Source: an uncultured Actinomycetes bacterium
GTDB taxonomy: Bacteria > Actinomycetota > Actinomycetes > S36-B12 > UBA5976
Length of the DNA: 27,063 nucleotides
Direction: 5' to 3'
NCBI GenBank assembly: GCA_937896305.1
Contig: CALBND010000011.1
Location: 1 to 27,063 of the forward strand
The notes beneath the pieces are model-generated. The model saw only the letters and a list, made by a program, of their open reading frames with translations, was not told the DNA's origin and ran no database searches. This document shows, piece by piece, positions 1 to 8,510 of this stretch. Position 1 is the stretch's first letter; each line of letters begins with the position of its first letter. A program made the position numbers and the translations under genes.

Positions 1-113
1 ATAACTGAGGTTCCAGTAGGAACTTCAACTGAAATGCCATCGACTTTGACAGAAATTTTTTCAGCAGACTCAACAGCTGGTGTTCCATAATCTGGTTCTC
101 TAAGAATCGTCAT
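1..113 (-). CDS. fdsA: Formate dehydrogenase alpha subunit, N-terminal fragment (cut by window edge)
   Basis: Only the first 37 codons are present; the gene continues off the left edge. The fragment starts with ATG at 113, four bases after the fdsB stop, so it is translated in the same minus-strand operon. Residues 19-37 (KISVKVDGISVEVPTGTSV) look like the opening beta-hairpin of a plant-type 2Fe-2S ferredoxin domain, the usual N-terminus of the molybdenum-containing alpha subunit of NAD-dependent formate dehydrogenases (FdsA) and of NuoG. Identification as FdsA rather than NuoG rests on the FdsB-type neighbour. In known complexes this subunit holds the molybdopterin site that oxidises formate to CO2. 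The catalytic region is not in the window, so the cofactor ligand (Cys or Sec) cannot be checked. Confidence 0.75.
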   Translation of the reverse strand, partial: MTILREPDYGTPAVESAEKISVKVDGISVEVPTGTSV

Positions 114-117
114 CTAT

Positions 118-1674
118 CTATTGTGCTCCATTTGGGCTAGAAACCAAAGCGAAATCTTCAGGAAAATTCTCTAAAGCACTTCTAACTGGAAGTGGTGTGA
201 GGCCACCCATGGCACAAAGTGAGCCATCGGTCATCACATCTAGTAGATCGAGCAGTAAATGTACATTTTCTGCTTTGTTTTGTCCGTTTATTATTTTTTC
301 TATTACTTCGACTCCTCTTGTTGAACCGATTCGACAAGGAGTGCATTTGCCACAAGATTCTTCAACGCAAAATTCCATCGCAAATTTTGCTTGCTGAGCC
401 ATATCAACAGTCTCATCAAAAACCACAACTCCACCATGACCAAGCATCCCACCAATTGAAGCTAGCGATTCATAATCCATTGCGGTATCAAATTTGTTTA
501 CTGGAATATATGAACCAAGTGGTCCACCAACTTGCACAGCTTTAATTTTTTTACCAGATAATGTTCCTGCTCCATAGTTATTAACTAATTCATTTAAAGT
601 AACACCAAATGGTGTTTCAAAGATTCCGCCTTGTTTTATATTTCCAGCAATTTGAAATACTTGTGTCCCTTTAGACTTTTCAGTGCCCAAGTTTTTATAC
701 ATTTGTGCACCTTCACTTAAAATCATGGGCACACTTGCCAAAGTTAAAACATTGTTAATAATTGTTGGTTTGTTAAATAATCCTTCAATTGCTGGAAGCG
801 GAGGTTTAGCCCTTACAACTCCTCTTTTGCCTTCCAAGCTTTCTAACATCGCTGTTTCTTCACCACAAACATAGGAACCAGCGCCTGCTCTAATTTCTAA
901 GTCAAATGATTTGTCACTTCCTAAAACACTTGCACCTAGAAGTCCAAATTCTTTTGCAATCTTGATTGCATTAGTCATAGTTTTTATTGCAGCAGGATAT
1001 TCAGATCGGATATAAATAAAACCTTTGTTTGCACCCACAGCAATTCCTGCAATAGTCATTCCTTCGATGAGAGTGAAGGGATCTCCTTCCATCAACATTC
1101 GATCAGCAAATGTTCCGCTATCGCCTTCATCTGCATTGCAGCATACGTATTTTTGAGAATTTTCTGTTTTTAAAACAGTTCGCCATTTAATACCGGCAGG
1201 AAAACCTGCACCACCGCGTCCCCTTAAACCTGATTCGGTGACTTCACTAACTATTTGTTCCCCAGTTAGTTTGAGTGCATTTCTTAATCCAGTTAATCCA
1301 CCGTGTGATTCATAGTCAGAAATAGAAAGAGGATCAATTACTCCAACTCTTTGGAAAGTAATTCTTTGTTGATTTTTCATCCAAGGTAATTTTTCAGTTT
1401 CGCCAAGTGCCAGTGGGTGTGTGTTATTTTTATAGAATTCTTGGGCAAATAAATCTTTAACATCATTTTTTGAGACAGGGCCAAAGGCATATCTAATATT
1501 TTCGATTTCTATTTCAACCATCGGCTCTAGCCAAAGCATGCCTCTTGAACCATTTCTGACTAATTCAATATCAATATTATTTTTTTCAGCTTCTGTTTTA
1601 ATTTCAAGTGCTACTTCATTTGCACCCACAGAACAGGCAGCATCATCTATTGGAACAAATATTTTAATAGCCAT
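118..1674 (-). CDS. fdsB: NAD-dependent formate dehydrogenase beta subunit (NuoF-like flavoprotein)
   Basis: About 518 residues. The open frame extends upstream to 1761, but I choose ATG at 1674: GGAG lies about 9 bases upstream, it is one base past the lhgO stop, and the protein then begins MAIKIFVPIDD, an FdsB-like start. The N-terminal ~100 residues form the thioredoxin-like domain (VRNGSRGMLWLEP), followed by the NuoF core: LRGRGGAGFPAG (NAD/FMN site), GAGSYVCGEETAMLESLEG (FMN binding) and the 4Fe-4S ligands CGKCTPC plus the cysteine of SLCAMGG. The run SLCAMGGLTPLPV...FPEDF is typical of FdsB rather than respiratory NuoF. Role known from the family: carries electrons from formate through FMN to NAD+ in the cytosolic FdsGBA complex. 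The operon has fdsG upstream, separated by lhgO, and fdsA downstream. Confidence 0.88.
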   Translation of the reverse strand: MAIKIFVPIDDAACSVGANEVALEIKTEAEKNNIDIELVRNGSRGMLWLEPMVEIEIENIRYAFGPVSKNDVKDLFAQEFYKNNTHPLALGETEKLPWMKNQQRITFQRVGVIDPLSISDYESHGGLTGLRNALKLTGEQIVSEVTESGLRGRGGAGFPAGIKWRTVLKTENSQKYVCCNADEGDSGTFADRMLMEGDPFTLIEGMTIAGIAVGANKGFIYIRSEYPAAIKTMTNAIKIAKEFGLLGASVLGSDKSFDLEIRAGAGSYVCGEETAMLESLEGKRGVVRAKPPLPAIEGLFNKPTIINNVLTLASVPMILSEGAQMYKNLGTEKSKGTQVFQIAGNIKQGGIFETPFGVTLNELVNNYGAGTLSGKKIKAVQVGGPLGSYIPVNKFDTAMDYESLASIGGMLGHGGVVVFDETVDMAQQAKFAMEFCVEESCGKCTPCRIGSTRGVEVIEKIINGQNKAENVHLLLDLLDVMTDGSLCAMGGLTPLPVRSALENFPEDFALVSSPNGAQ

Positions 1675-1675
1675 C

Positions 1676-2890
1676 TTAGTTTGCTCCAATATTTTTGTGC
1701 ATAATTTCATAAACATATTTAGAAAACGAAAGAGCACAAGTCCAAGCAGGAGAAACAGCATTTAGTACATGTGTTGAGTTTTTATCGCCTTCAATCACAA
1801 AGTCCATTTCTAATTTATTTTTTTCTAAATCAAATAACTGTGCTCGGATACCACTTTTTCCTCTAACAGTAAAATCTTTTACATTTACACCTTCAGCTAA
1901 AAGACTTGCTTGTTTAACCAAAAATTTTCTAGAATATTTTGGTAATTCTTGTTTCAAAAGGGCAAGAAAATCATGATGAGGAGAAATAGCCATTCTCGGT
2001 AAATCGAGGAGCACTTGCGACATTTCTGAGGCCTTAAAGTTTTTGGTCAATCGATAATTTTCTCTCCACAAAGCAGGAATAGCTGTCGGTCCTACTTTTA
2101 CTTTTCCTTCATCAGTAAGAGTTAAGTGAACTCCCAAAAAAGGATTTCTAGCATCAGGGATTGGATAGATATGTCTTGTTAATTTATTTGTTTGGCTTGG
2201 GGCATACCAATAAAGACCTTTAAAAGGTAGCATTCGATATTTTTTTCCAAAATTAAATTTATGCGCCACTTTGTCGGCATAAAGTCCAGCTGTATTAATA
2301 ATGTGGCCGGCAGTAATTTTTAAGGAACTACAAACAACAACATTATTTTCCTCTTTAGAAACAAAGGACTGTCCTAGCAATATTTCTCCACCTAGGGAGA
2401 TAAAGGATTTTTCTAAAGCTTTAATTACCTTTAAGGGACTAGCAGATCCTGTGGTGGGTGACCAAAGAGCTTTTTCAAAAGTTTTAGCTCTTGGTTCTAA
2501 TTCTTTTAATTGCTTCTTATCAATGATTTCAATTTCGACACCATTTTCAATGCCGCGTCGATATAATTCTTTTAAAGGTTCCTCTTCACTTTCGTTTTTT
2601 GTTACAACAACTTTTCCAACTTCTTTAACATAAACATCATTTTCTTGGCAAAATTGTCTTAATAATTTATTTCCATCTCGAGTTAATTTTGCTTTTAAGG
2701 AATCAGGGGAATAATAGAATCCGGCATGCAATACTCCACTATTTCGACCCGAGGCATGTAATCCAACCTCATTTTCTTTATCGATGATGATTACTTTTAC
2801 TTTTGGTTGTTGTAATAATATTTCTCGTGCAATTGCTAGACCAATAACACCAGCACCAATTACCAGATAGTCACAAGTTTTATTATTCAT
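1676..2890 (-). CDS. lhgO: L-2-hydroxyglutarate oxidase/dehydrogenase family FAD protein
   Basis: 404 residues, a usual length for LhgO/L2HGDH. The N-terminus has the dinucleotide-binding signature VIGAGVIGLAIARE (residues ~10-23), then a DAO-fold FAD segment, HASGRNSGVLHAGFYY, strongly characteristic of this family, and a late GIRAQLF motif. Family role: FAD-dependent oxidation of L-2-hydroxyglutarate to 2-oxoglutarate, usually feeding electrons to the respiratory chain at the membrane. The start codon overlaps the fdsG stop (ATGA at 2887-2890) and its stop is one base before fdsB, so it is translationally embedded in the formate dehydrogenase operon. That position is unusual; the gene has no known role in formate oxidation. 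Other DAO-family oxidases are possible but the HASGRNSG...HAG pattern favours LhgO. Confidence 0.85.
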   Translation of the reverse strand: MNNKTCDYLVIGAGVIGLAIAREILLQQPKVKVIIIDKENEVGLHASGRNSGVLHAGFYYSPDSLKAKLTRDGNKLLRQFCQENDVYVKEVGKVVVTKNESEEEPLKELYRRGIENGVEIEIIDKKQLKELEPRAKTFEKALWSPTTGSASPLKVIKALEKSFISLGGEILLGQSFVSKEENNVVVCSSLKITAGHIINTAGLYADKVAHKFNFGKKYRMLPFKGLYWYAPSQTNKLTRHIYPIPDARNPFLGVHLTLTDEGKVKVGPTAIPALWRENYRLTKNFKASEMSQVLLDLPRMAISPHHDFLALLKQELPKYSRKFLVKQASLLAEGVNVKDFTVRGKSGIRAQLFDLEKNKLEMDFVIEGDKNSTHVLNAVSPAWTCALSFSKYVYEIMHKNIGAN

Positions 2891-3381
2891 GCGTACTCTT
2901 TTTTAATTTGTGAAACAATCTCAGCTATTTTTTCACCAGTTGCTCGACCAACTAATTTTTCATCCACCATGGCAGCTGGGCCAAGAGCACAATTGCCCAA
3001 ACAAAATACTTGATTAAGTTGCACACTTTCATCCATTGACTGTGAATGCATTTTGGTATTAAGAGCTGCTGAAGCATCTGCAACTAGTTTCCTTGATCCA
3101 ACAGATTGACAAGCTTCTGCAACGCAAACTTTAACTTCGATTTTTGCAGCAGGAATAGTTCTGAAATCTGAATAATAAGTTAGAACTCCATGAACTTCAG
3201 CAATCGAGACATTGCAAACTTCAGCAATTACTTCAACAGCGTCTCTATCTACATAACCAAATTCTTTTTGTGTTGCTTGCAAAGCCAATAAAACTGGACC
3301 TTCGACTCGCGCAAAAGGGGCAATAAGATTTAGGGCAGCCTCTTTACTGAATGGCTGGAATTTCGTCGTTGAGTTCCCCAC
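2887..3381 (-). CDS. fdsG: NAD-dependent formate dehydrogenase gamma subunit (NuoE-like 2Fe-2S protein)
   Basis: 164 residues from a GTG start at 3381. It is a thioredoxin-fold ferredoxin of the NuoE/FdsG family: an N-terminal helical part (VEGPVLLALQATQKEFGYV), the conserved YYSDFR segment, and four cysteines spaced C86-x4-C91 and C127-x3-C131 (CVAEACQSVG and CLGNCALGPA) that bind one 2Fe-2S cluster. In the Fds complex this cluster is next to the FMN of FdsB. First gene of the minus-strand operon. A TACTCT -10-like hexamer ends 7 bases before the GTG, so the mRNA is probably leaderless or nearly so. A free-standing NuoE is the alternative, but FdsB-type features next door and absence of other nuo genes argue for FdsG. 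Confidence 0.85.
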   Translation of the reverse strand: MGNSTTKFQPFSKEAALNLIAPFARVEGPVLLALQATQKEFGYVDRDAVEVIAEVCNVSIAEVHGVLTYYSDFRTIPAAKIEVKVCVAEACQSVGSRKLVADASAALNTKMHSQSMDESVQLNQVFCLGNCALGPAAMVDEKLVGRATGEKIAEIVSQIKKEYA

Positions 3382-3388
3382 GCCCTTT

Positions 3389-3394
3389 AGAGTA
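3389..3394 (-). promoter_or_regulatory. Candidate -10 box of fdsG (leaderless arrangement)
   Basis: On the minus strand TACTCT fits TAnnnT and is followed by exactly 7 bases and the GTG start, which would place the transcription start at or next to the first base of the codon. Leaderless mRNAs of this geometry are common in Actinobacteria. No good -35 is visible at the right distance. Confidence 0.45.
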
Positions 3395-3430
3395 ATCGAT
3401 ACCTTATATATAGGAATTTATGAGTGTTTT

Positions 3431-3444
3431 TCCCCTCGAGGGGA
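3431..3444. promoter_or_regulatory. Perfect 14-bp palindrome between fdsG and hppA, possible operator
   Basis: TCCCCTCGAGGGGA is a perfect palindrome and the most GC-rich patch in this AT-rich divergent gap. It lies about 50-60 bases upstream of the presumed fdsG transcription start, and just upstream of a possible hppA -10 (TATACA, 3449-3454). The position suits an activator for fdsG or a repressor for hppA. It has no loop, so a terminator hairpin is unlikely. The binding protein is unknown. Confidence 0.45.
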
Positions 3445-3511
3445 GGGCTATACATATTTATTCGGCATATCTGTGTCTAAACTCGCGAAGGTAGATAAAC
3501 AAGGAGAAAAC

Positions 3512-5824
3512 GTGCCTCATTCACTCATAGTCTCGAGTGCCGAAATCGCTTTAAGTTCCAGCGGTCGCACCCAAGTAATGATCGTTGCCGCAATTGCAAT
3601 CTTTGCCTTGCTGGTAGCAAGTTATTTAGTAAGAGAAGTTTTAGCCGCCAGTGATGGCACAGACAATATGAGAACGATTGCAGCCGCTGTGCAAGAGGGC
3701 GCAACCGCATATCTAAATAGACAATTTAAAACACTGAGTGTTTTTGTTGTATTGGTTTTCTTCGTGCTGTTTTTGCTTCCAGCAAACTCAAGCAATGAAA
3801 GATTAGGCCGCTCAATATTTTTCTTAGTTGGCGCAGGATTTTCAGCCCTAACAGGTTACTTCGGAATGTGGCTAGCCGTTAGAGGAAACGTTCGTGTAGC
3901 AAATGCTGCTCGCGAAGGTGATGAAAAATTTGCAACTCGAATTGCATTTAGAACCGGTGGCGTTGTTGGTATGACAACAATTGGTCTAGGTCTTTTGGGT
4001 ACTTCGATTGTGGTTCTGGTTTATTCAGGTGAAGCACCACGTGTATTAGAAGGTTTTGGTTTCGGTGCAGCATTGCTCGCAATGTTCATGCGCGTTGGTG
4101 GAGGAATTTTTACTAAGGCCGCAGATGTTGGAGCAGATCTTGTTGGAAAAGTTGAACAAGGTATTCCAGAAGATGATGCTAGAAACGCTGCCACCATTGC
4201 AGACAATGTTGGTGACAACGTTGGTGACTGTGCAGGTATGGCTGCAGATTTATTTGAGTCCTATGCAGTAACACTTGTTGCAGCTTTGATTCTTGGTAAA
4301 GCAGCACTAGGTTCACTTGGGTTAGTTTTCCCATTGATAATTCCAGCAATTGGTGTAATCACCGCAGTTATTGGAATTTTTGCAGTAGCACCAAGAAGTG
4401 GTGACAAGTCTGCAATGTCTGCAATTAACCGCGGATTCTTTATTTCAGCATTTGCTTCAGCAGTTTTGGTTTCGATTGCCTCATTCCAATTCTTACCTGC
4501 TTCATTAGCTGAACTTGTTGATGCCGACATCGTTGCTGCAAAAATTGGTTTAGATGCAGCCCAAATGGCAGCTTTCAATCCAAGAATCATGGCTATTGGT
4601 GCTGTGATTATCGGAATTGTGTTAGCAGCATTAATTCAACTACTAACTGGTTATTTCACTGAAACAAATAGAAAACCAGTTGACACTATTGCTGCCACCT
4701 CATTAACTGGTGCAGCCACTGTGATCTTGTCAGGAATTGCTGTTGGTTTGGAATCAGCAGTTTATTCAGCACTATTAATTGGGACAGCCGTATTTGGTGC
4801 TTACTCATTAGGTGCAGGATCAATTACTTTGTCACTATTTGCTATCGCACTTGCAGGAACTGGTTTGTTAACAACAGTTGGTGTAATTGTGGCAATGGAT
4901 ACATTTGGCCCAGTTTCAGATAACGCTCAAGGCATTGCTGAAATGAGTGGTGATGTTCATGGTGAAGGTGTAGTAATTCTTACTTCTCTTGACGCTGTTG
5001 GTAACACAACTAAAGCAATCACTAAAGGTATTGCAATTGCAACTGCAGTATTAGCCGCAACCGCATTGTTTGGATCTTTTAGAGACGCAATTACTGAATC
5101 TGCTGCTGCAGCAGGATTAGCAGTTTCCTCAATTGGTGAATACGCAGGTGTGTTAGATATTTCAAATCCAAAGAATCTTGTTGGTTTGATTATCGGTGCT
5201 GCTGTTGTGTTCTTGTTCTCAGGATTATTAATTAATGCTGTTGGACGTGCCGCAGGAGCTGTGGTAGTGGAAGTTCGTAAACAATTCCGCGAAAATCCAG
5301 GAATCATGACAGGTGAAACTAAACCCGAATATGGTCGCGTTGTAGATATCTGTACAAGAGATTCACTACGCGAACTTGCAACTCCTGGTTTGTTAGCAGT
5401 TATGTCACCCTTGGCAGTTGGATTTGGATTAGGAGTTGGAGCTCTTGGTGCATTCTTAGCTGGTGCAATTGGTGCAGGAACTTTGATGGCCGTATTTTTA
5501 TCAAACTCTGGTGGAGCATGGGATAACGCCAAGAAGTTTGTGGAAGATGGACATCACGGCGGTAAAGGATCAGAAGCACACGAAGCAACCGTTATCGGTG
5601 ACACAGTGGGCGATCCATTTAAAGATACAGCTGGTCCTGCAATTAACCCATTGTTAAAAGTTATGAACTTAGTAGCACTGCTTGCAGTTCCAGCAGTGGT
5701 ACAACTTTCAGCAGGTGCAGACGCAAATCCAACACTTCGTTTGGCAATCGCCTTTGGCGCAACAGCAATTATTGTTGTTGCTGTTTGGTGGTCAAAACGA
5801 ATTAGTGTTGCTTTAAGCGCTTAA
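3512..5824 (+). CDS. hppA: K+-insensitive, H+-translocating membrane pyrophosphatase
   Basis: An in-frame GTG exists at 3473, but AAGGAG at 3501-3506 sits five bases before GTG 3512, so I take 3512 (770 residues). The protein is a many-pass membrane enzyme (about 16 helices) with the pyrophosphate-binding signature DVGADLVGKVE near residue 205, followed by GIPEDDARN and the acidic DNVGDNVGDCAGMAADLFES, and late GDTVGDPFKDTAGPAINPL. Family role: hydrolysis of PPi drives ion pumping across the cytoplasmic membrane. The diagnostic site reads GNTTKAITKG: Lys at about 501 (Ala in K+-dependent enzymes) with Thr three residues later marks the K+-independent class, which pumps protons rather than sodium. 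It is followed by topA after 25 bases with no terminator, so read-through is likely. Confidence 0.95.
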   Translation: MPHSLIVSSAEIALSSSGRTQVMIVAAIAIFALLVASYLVREVLAASDGTDNMRTIAAAVQEGATAYLNRQFKTLSVFVVLVFFVLFLLPANSSNERLGRSIFFLVGAGFSALTGYFGMWLAVRGNVRVANAAREGDEKFATRIAFRTGGVVGMTTIGLGLLGTSIVVLVYSGEAPRVLEGFGFGAALLAMFMRVGGGIFTKAADVGADLVGKVEQGIPEDDARNAATIADNVGDNVGDCAGMAADLFESYAVTLVAALILGKAALGSLGLVFPLIIPAIGVITAVIGIFAVAPRSGDKSAMSAINRGFFISAFASAVLVSIASFQFLPASLAELVDADIVAAKIGLDAAQMAAFNPRIMAIGAVIIGIVLAALIQLLTGYFTETNRKPVDTIAATSLTGAATVILSGIAVGLESAVYSALLIGTAVFGAYSLGAGSITLSLFAIALAGTGLLTTVGVIVAMDTFGPVSDNAQGIAEMSGDVHGEGVVILTSLDAVGNTTKAITKGIAIATAVLAATALFGSFRDAITESAAAAGLAVSSIGEYAGVLDISNPKNLVGLIIGAAVVFLFSGLLINAVGRAAGAVVVEVRKQFRENPGIMTGETKPEYGRVVDICTRDSLRELATPGLLAVMSPLAVGFGLGVGALGAFLAGAIGAGTLMAVFLSNSGGAWDNAKKFVEDGHHGGKGSEAHEATVIGDTVGDPFKDTAGPAINPLLKVMNLVALLAVPAVVQLSAGADANPTLRLAIAFGATAIIVVAVWWSKRISVALSA

Positions 5825-5849
5825 GAAGAGAATAAAACAAAGCGAAAGT

Positions 5850-8510
5850 ATGGCAGACACCCAAGTAAAAAGATTAGTAATAGTTGAATCACCAGCGAAA
5901 GCTAAAACGATTCAAAAATACTTGGGTGAAGGCTATGTAGTTGAAGCAAGTGTTGGCCATATTAGAGATCTTCCTCAAAGAGCTGCTGAAGTCCCAAAAG
6001 AATTTAAAAAAAATAAATGGGCTTCACTTGGAATTGATATTGAAAGCGACTTTGAACCCCTCTACGTTGTTGATTCAGCCAAACAATCAAGAGTTAATGA
6101 TTTAAAAAAAGAATTAAAATTAGCCGACGAGTTACTACTTGCCACAGATGAAGACCGCGAAGGTGAAGCAATTGCTTGGCATTTATTAGAAGTTTTAAGA
6201 CCAAAAGTTCCGGTCAAGCGAATGGTTTTCAACGAAATCACCAAAGAAGCTATTCAAAAAGCTGCAAATAACACAAGAGATATTGATCAAAATTTAGTTG
6301 ATGCACAAGAAGCAAGAAGGTTAGTTGACAGACTTTATGGTTACCAAGTTTCACCAATTCTTTGGAAAAAAGTTGGCCGAGGATTATCTGCTGGTCGTGT
6401 GCAATCTGTGGCAGTTCGACTTGTTGTAGAAAAAGAAAGAGAAAGAATTGCTTTTAAGTCTGCTGATTACTGGGATATTGATGCAGTATTTGATCCTGGA
6501 TCATTTGAAGCAAAACTATTTTCTGTCGATAGTAAAAGAATTGCTCAAGGTGGAGATTTTGATGATGAAGGTAATTTAACTAAAAAAGATGTAGCACTAT
6601 TAACTGAAAAAGATGTTGCTGAAATTGTTTCAGGATTAGGAAAATCTAATTTTGAAGTTTCAGATGTTTCCTCTCGTCCTTATTCCAGAAAACCAGAAGC
6701 TCCATTTATGACCTCAACTTTGCAAAGAGAAGCAAGTAATAAATTTGGTTGGAGCGCTAAGCGAACCATGAGAACGGCGCAAGGTCTTTATGAACGCGGA
6801 TTTATTACTTACATGCGTACAGATTCCACAACATTGTCTGAAAGTGCACTAAATGCAGCACGTGCTCAAGCAAAAGAATTATTTGGTGCAGATCACGTCT
6901 CAGTTGAACCAAGAAGATATGAAAGAAAAGTAAAAAATGCTCAAGAAGCACACGAAGCAGTAAGACCTGCAGGAGATGTTTTCAAAACACCTGCTGAATT
7001 AGCAAGTGAATTAAAGAGTGATGATTTCACACTTTATGAAATGATTTGGCGAAGAACTGTTGCATCTCAAATGGTGGATGCTAAAGGAACAACTAGCACT
7101 GTAAAAATTTCAGGTAAAACAACTGAAAGTAAAGTTATTGAATTTTCAGCATCAGGAACAGTAATTGAATTTCTTGGCTACAAGGCAGCTTATGAATCAG
7201 GTGAAACTGATGAAGTTGACGAGGCTGATGATAAAAGACTTCCAGTATTAAAAAAAGGTGATTCCATAACTGCTAAATCAATTTTGCCATCTGGACATCA
7301 AACAACTCCGCCAGCAAGATTTACCGAAGCATCTTTAGTTAAAGAATTAGAAGCAAGAGGAATTGGTCGACCATCAACATATGCCAGTATTTTGGGAACA
7401 ATTGTTGATCGCGGATATATTTTAAGAAAAGGTAGAGCTCTTGTGCCATCTTGGACAGCTTTTGCTGTTACAAGATTGCTAGAAGCTTTCTTTTCTAATT
7501 TAGTTGATTATGCTTTCACAGCCCGCATGGAAGAAGAACTTGATTTAGTTGCCTCAGGTGAACTTGCAAGAACACAAGCGTTAAGAGATTTTTATTGGGG
7601 ACCAGAAGATGGTTCAGCTAAAGGATTAGCAACACAATTAGAACAATTACCAGAAATTGACGCCAGAGGAAATTCAACATTTGAAATAGGTGATTCAGGA
7701 ATTGCAGTCAGAGTTGGAAAATATGGTCCTTATTTAGAACGGGGTGAAGAAAGAGCATCTATCCCACCAGATATTGCACCAGATGAATTAACTCCAGAAA
7801 GAGCTTTAGAAATATTGTTAGCACCTTCTACAGATCGTGAATTAGGTGTGCATCCTGAAACTGGATTAACTTTGATGGTTAAAACTGGAAGATTTGGACC
7901 ATATTTTACAGAAATACTTCCAGAAGACGATAAAGAAAAACCAAGAACAGCTTCACTTTTAAAATCAATGGAACCAATATCTGTAAGCCTTGATGATGCT
8001 TTAAAACTTTTTGCTTTGCCTCGTGTTGTAGGAATTGATCCTTCCGACAGTGTTGAAATTACTGCTCAAAACGGTAGGTATGGACCATATATGACAAAGG
8101 GTAAAGATTCACGATCCCTTGATACAGAAGAACAAATATTTGAAATTACTTTAGAAGAAGCATTAGCAAAATATGCGCTTCCTAAAACCAGAAGAGGTGC
8201 CATAGTTAAACCACCACTTCGAGAAATAGGAATTGATCCTTCAACTCAATTAAATATGGTTATAAAAGAAGGAAGATTTGGACCATATGTCACAGATGGT
8301 GAAACAAATGCTGCATTAAGAGTTGGAGACGATATTCCAACGATGAGTATTGAAAGAGCGTCAGAACTTTTATCAGATAGAAGAGCTCGCGGACCAGTTG
8401 TTAAGAAACGAAAGAAAGTTGCAAAAAAAGCAGCTCCTAAAAAAGCTACAAAAAAGAAAGCCAAAAAAGAAGATATTGTTGAGACAGCTATTGAAGAAGT
8501 CAGTGTCTAA
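5850..8510 (+). CDS. topA: DNA topoisomerase I (type IA)
   Basis: 886 residues. The TOPRIM domain opens the protein (VKRLVIVESPAKAKTI, residues 7-22) with its metal motif TDEDREGE at 99-106. The GRGLSAGRVQSVAVR segment and the catalytic tyrosine in FITYMRTDSTT (Tyr ~321) follow, then AHEAVRP and GIGRPSTYA. The enzyme relaxes negative supercoils by single-strand passage. The C-terminal third has no zinc fingers but four repeats of the GRFGPY type (VGKYGPYLERG, TGRFGPYFTEI, NGRYGPYMTKG, EGRFGPYVTDG), then a lysine-rich tail, the arrangement usual in Actinobacteria. The Shine-Dalgarno is weak. Its end overlaps the tmk start by 8 bases, so the two are translationally coupled. Confidence 0.97.
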   Translation: MADTQVKRLVIVESPAKAKTIQKYLGEGYVVEASVGHIRDLPQRAAEVPKEFKKNKWASLGIDIESDFEPLYVVDSAKQSRVNDLKKELKLADELLLATDEDREGEAIAWHLLEVLRPKVPVKRMVFNEITKEAIQKAANNTRDIDQNLVDAQEARRLVDRLYGYQVSPILWKKVGRGLSAGRVQSVAVRLVVEKERERIAFKSADYWDIDAVFDPGSFEAKLFSVDSKRIAQGGDFDDEGNLTKKDVALLTEKDVAEIVSGLGKSNFEVSDVSSRPYSRKPEAPFMTSTLQREASNKFGWSAKRTMRTAQGLYERGFITYMRTDSTTLSESALNAARAQAKELFGADHVSVEPRRYERKVKNAQEAHEAVRPAGDVFKTPAELASELKSDDFTLYEMIWRRTVASQMVDAKGTTSTVKISGKTTESKVIEFSASGTVIEFLGYKAAYESGETDEVDEADDKRLPVLKKGDSITAKSILPSGHQTTPPARFTEASLVKELEARGIGRPSTYASILGTIVDRGYILRKGRALVPSWTAFAVTRLLEAFFSNLVDYAFTARMEEELDLVASGELARTQALRDFYWGPEDGSAKGLATQLEQLPEIDARGNSTFEIGDSGIAVRVGKYGPYLERGEERASIPPDIAPDELTPERALEILLAPSTDRELGVHPETGLTLMVKTGRFGPYFTEILPEDDKEKPRTASLLKSMEPISVSLDDALKLFALPRVVGIDPSDSVEITAQNGRYGPYMTKGKDSRSLDTEEQIFEITLEEALAKYALPKTRRGAIVKPPLREIGIDPSTQLNMVIKEGRFGPYVTDGETNAALRVGDDIPTMSIERASELLSDRRARGPVVKKRKKVAKKAAPKKATKKKAKKEDIVETAIEEVSV

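Noticed and set aside
3473..3511. Earlier GTG start of the pyrophosphatase
   Set aside because: No ribosome site precedes it, while AAGGAG is five bases before GTG 3512.
4957..5532. 191-residue minus-strand frame opposite hppA
   Set aside because: It is antisense to the well-supported pyrophosphatase; its Pro/Ala/Asn/Thr-rich product is what the reverse of a Gly/Ala-rich membrane protein gives, and it lacks any domain signature.
8350..8502. N-terminal extension of thymidylate kinase rich in Lys/Leu
   Set aside because: It is the shifted frame of the Lys-rich topA tail; GTG 8503 puts the P-loop at the normal distance from the start.
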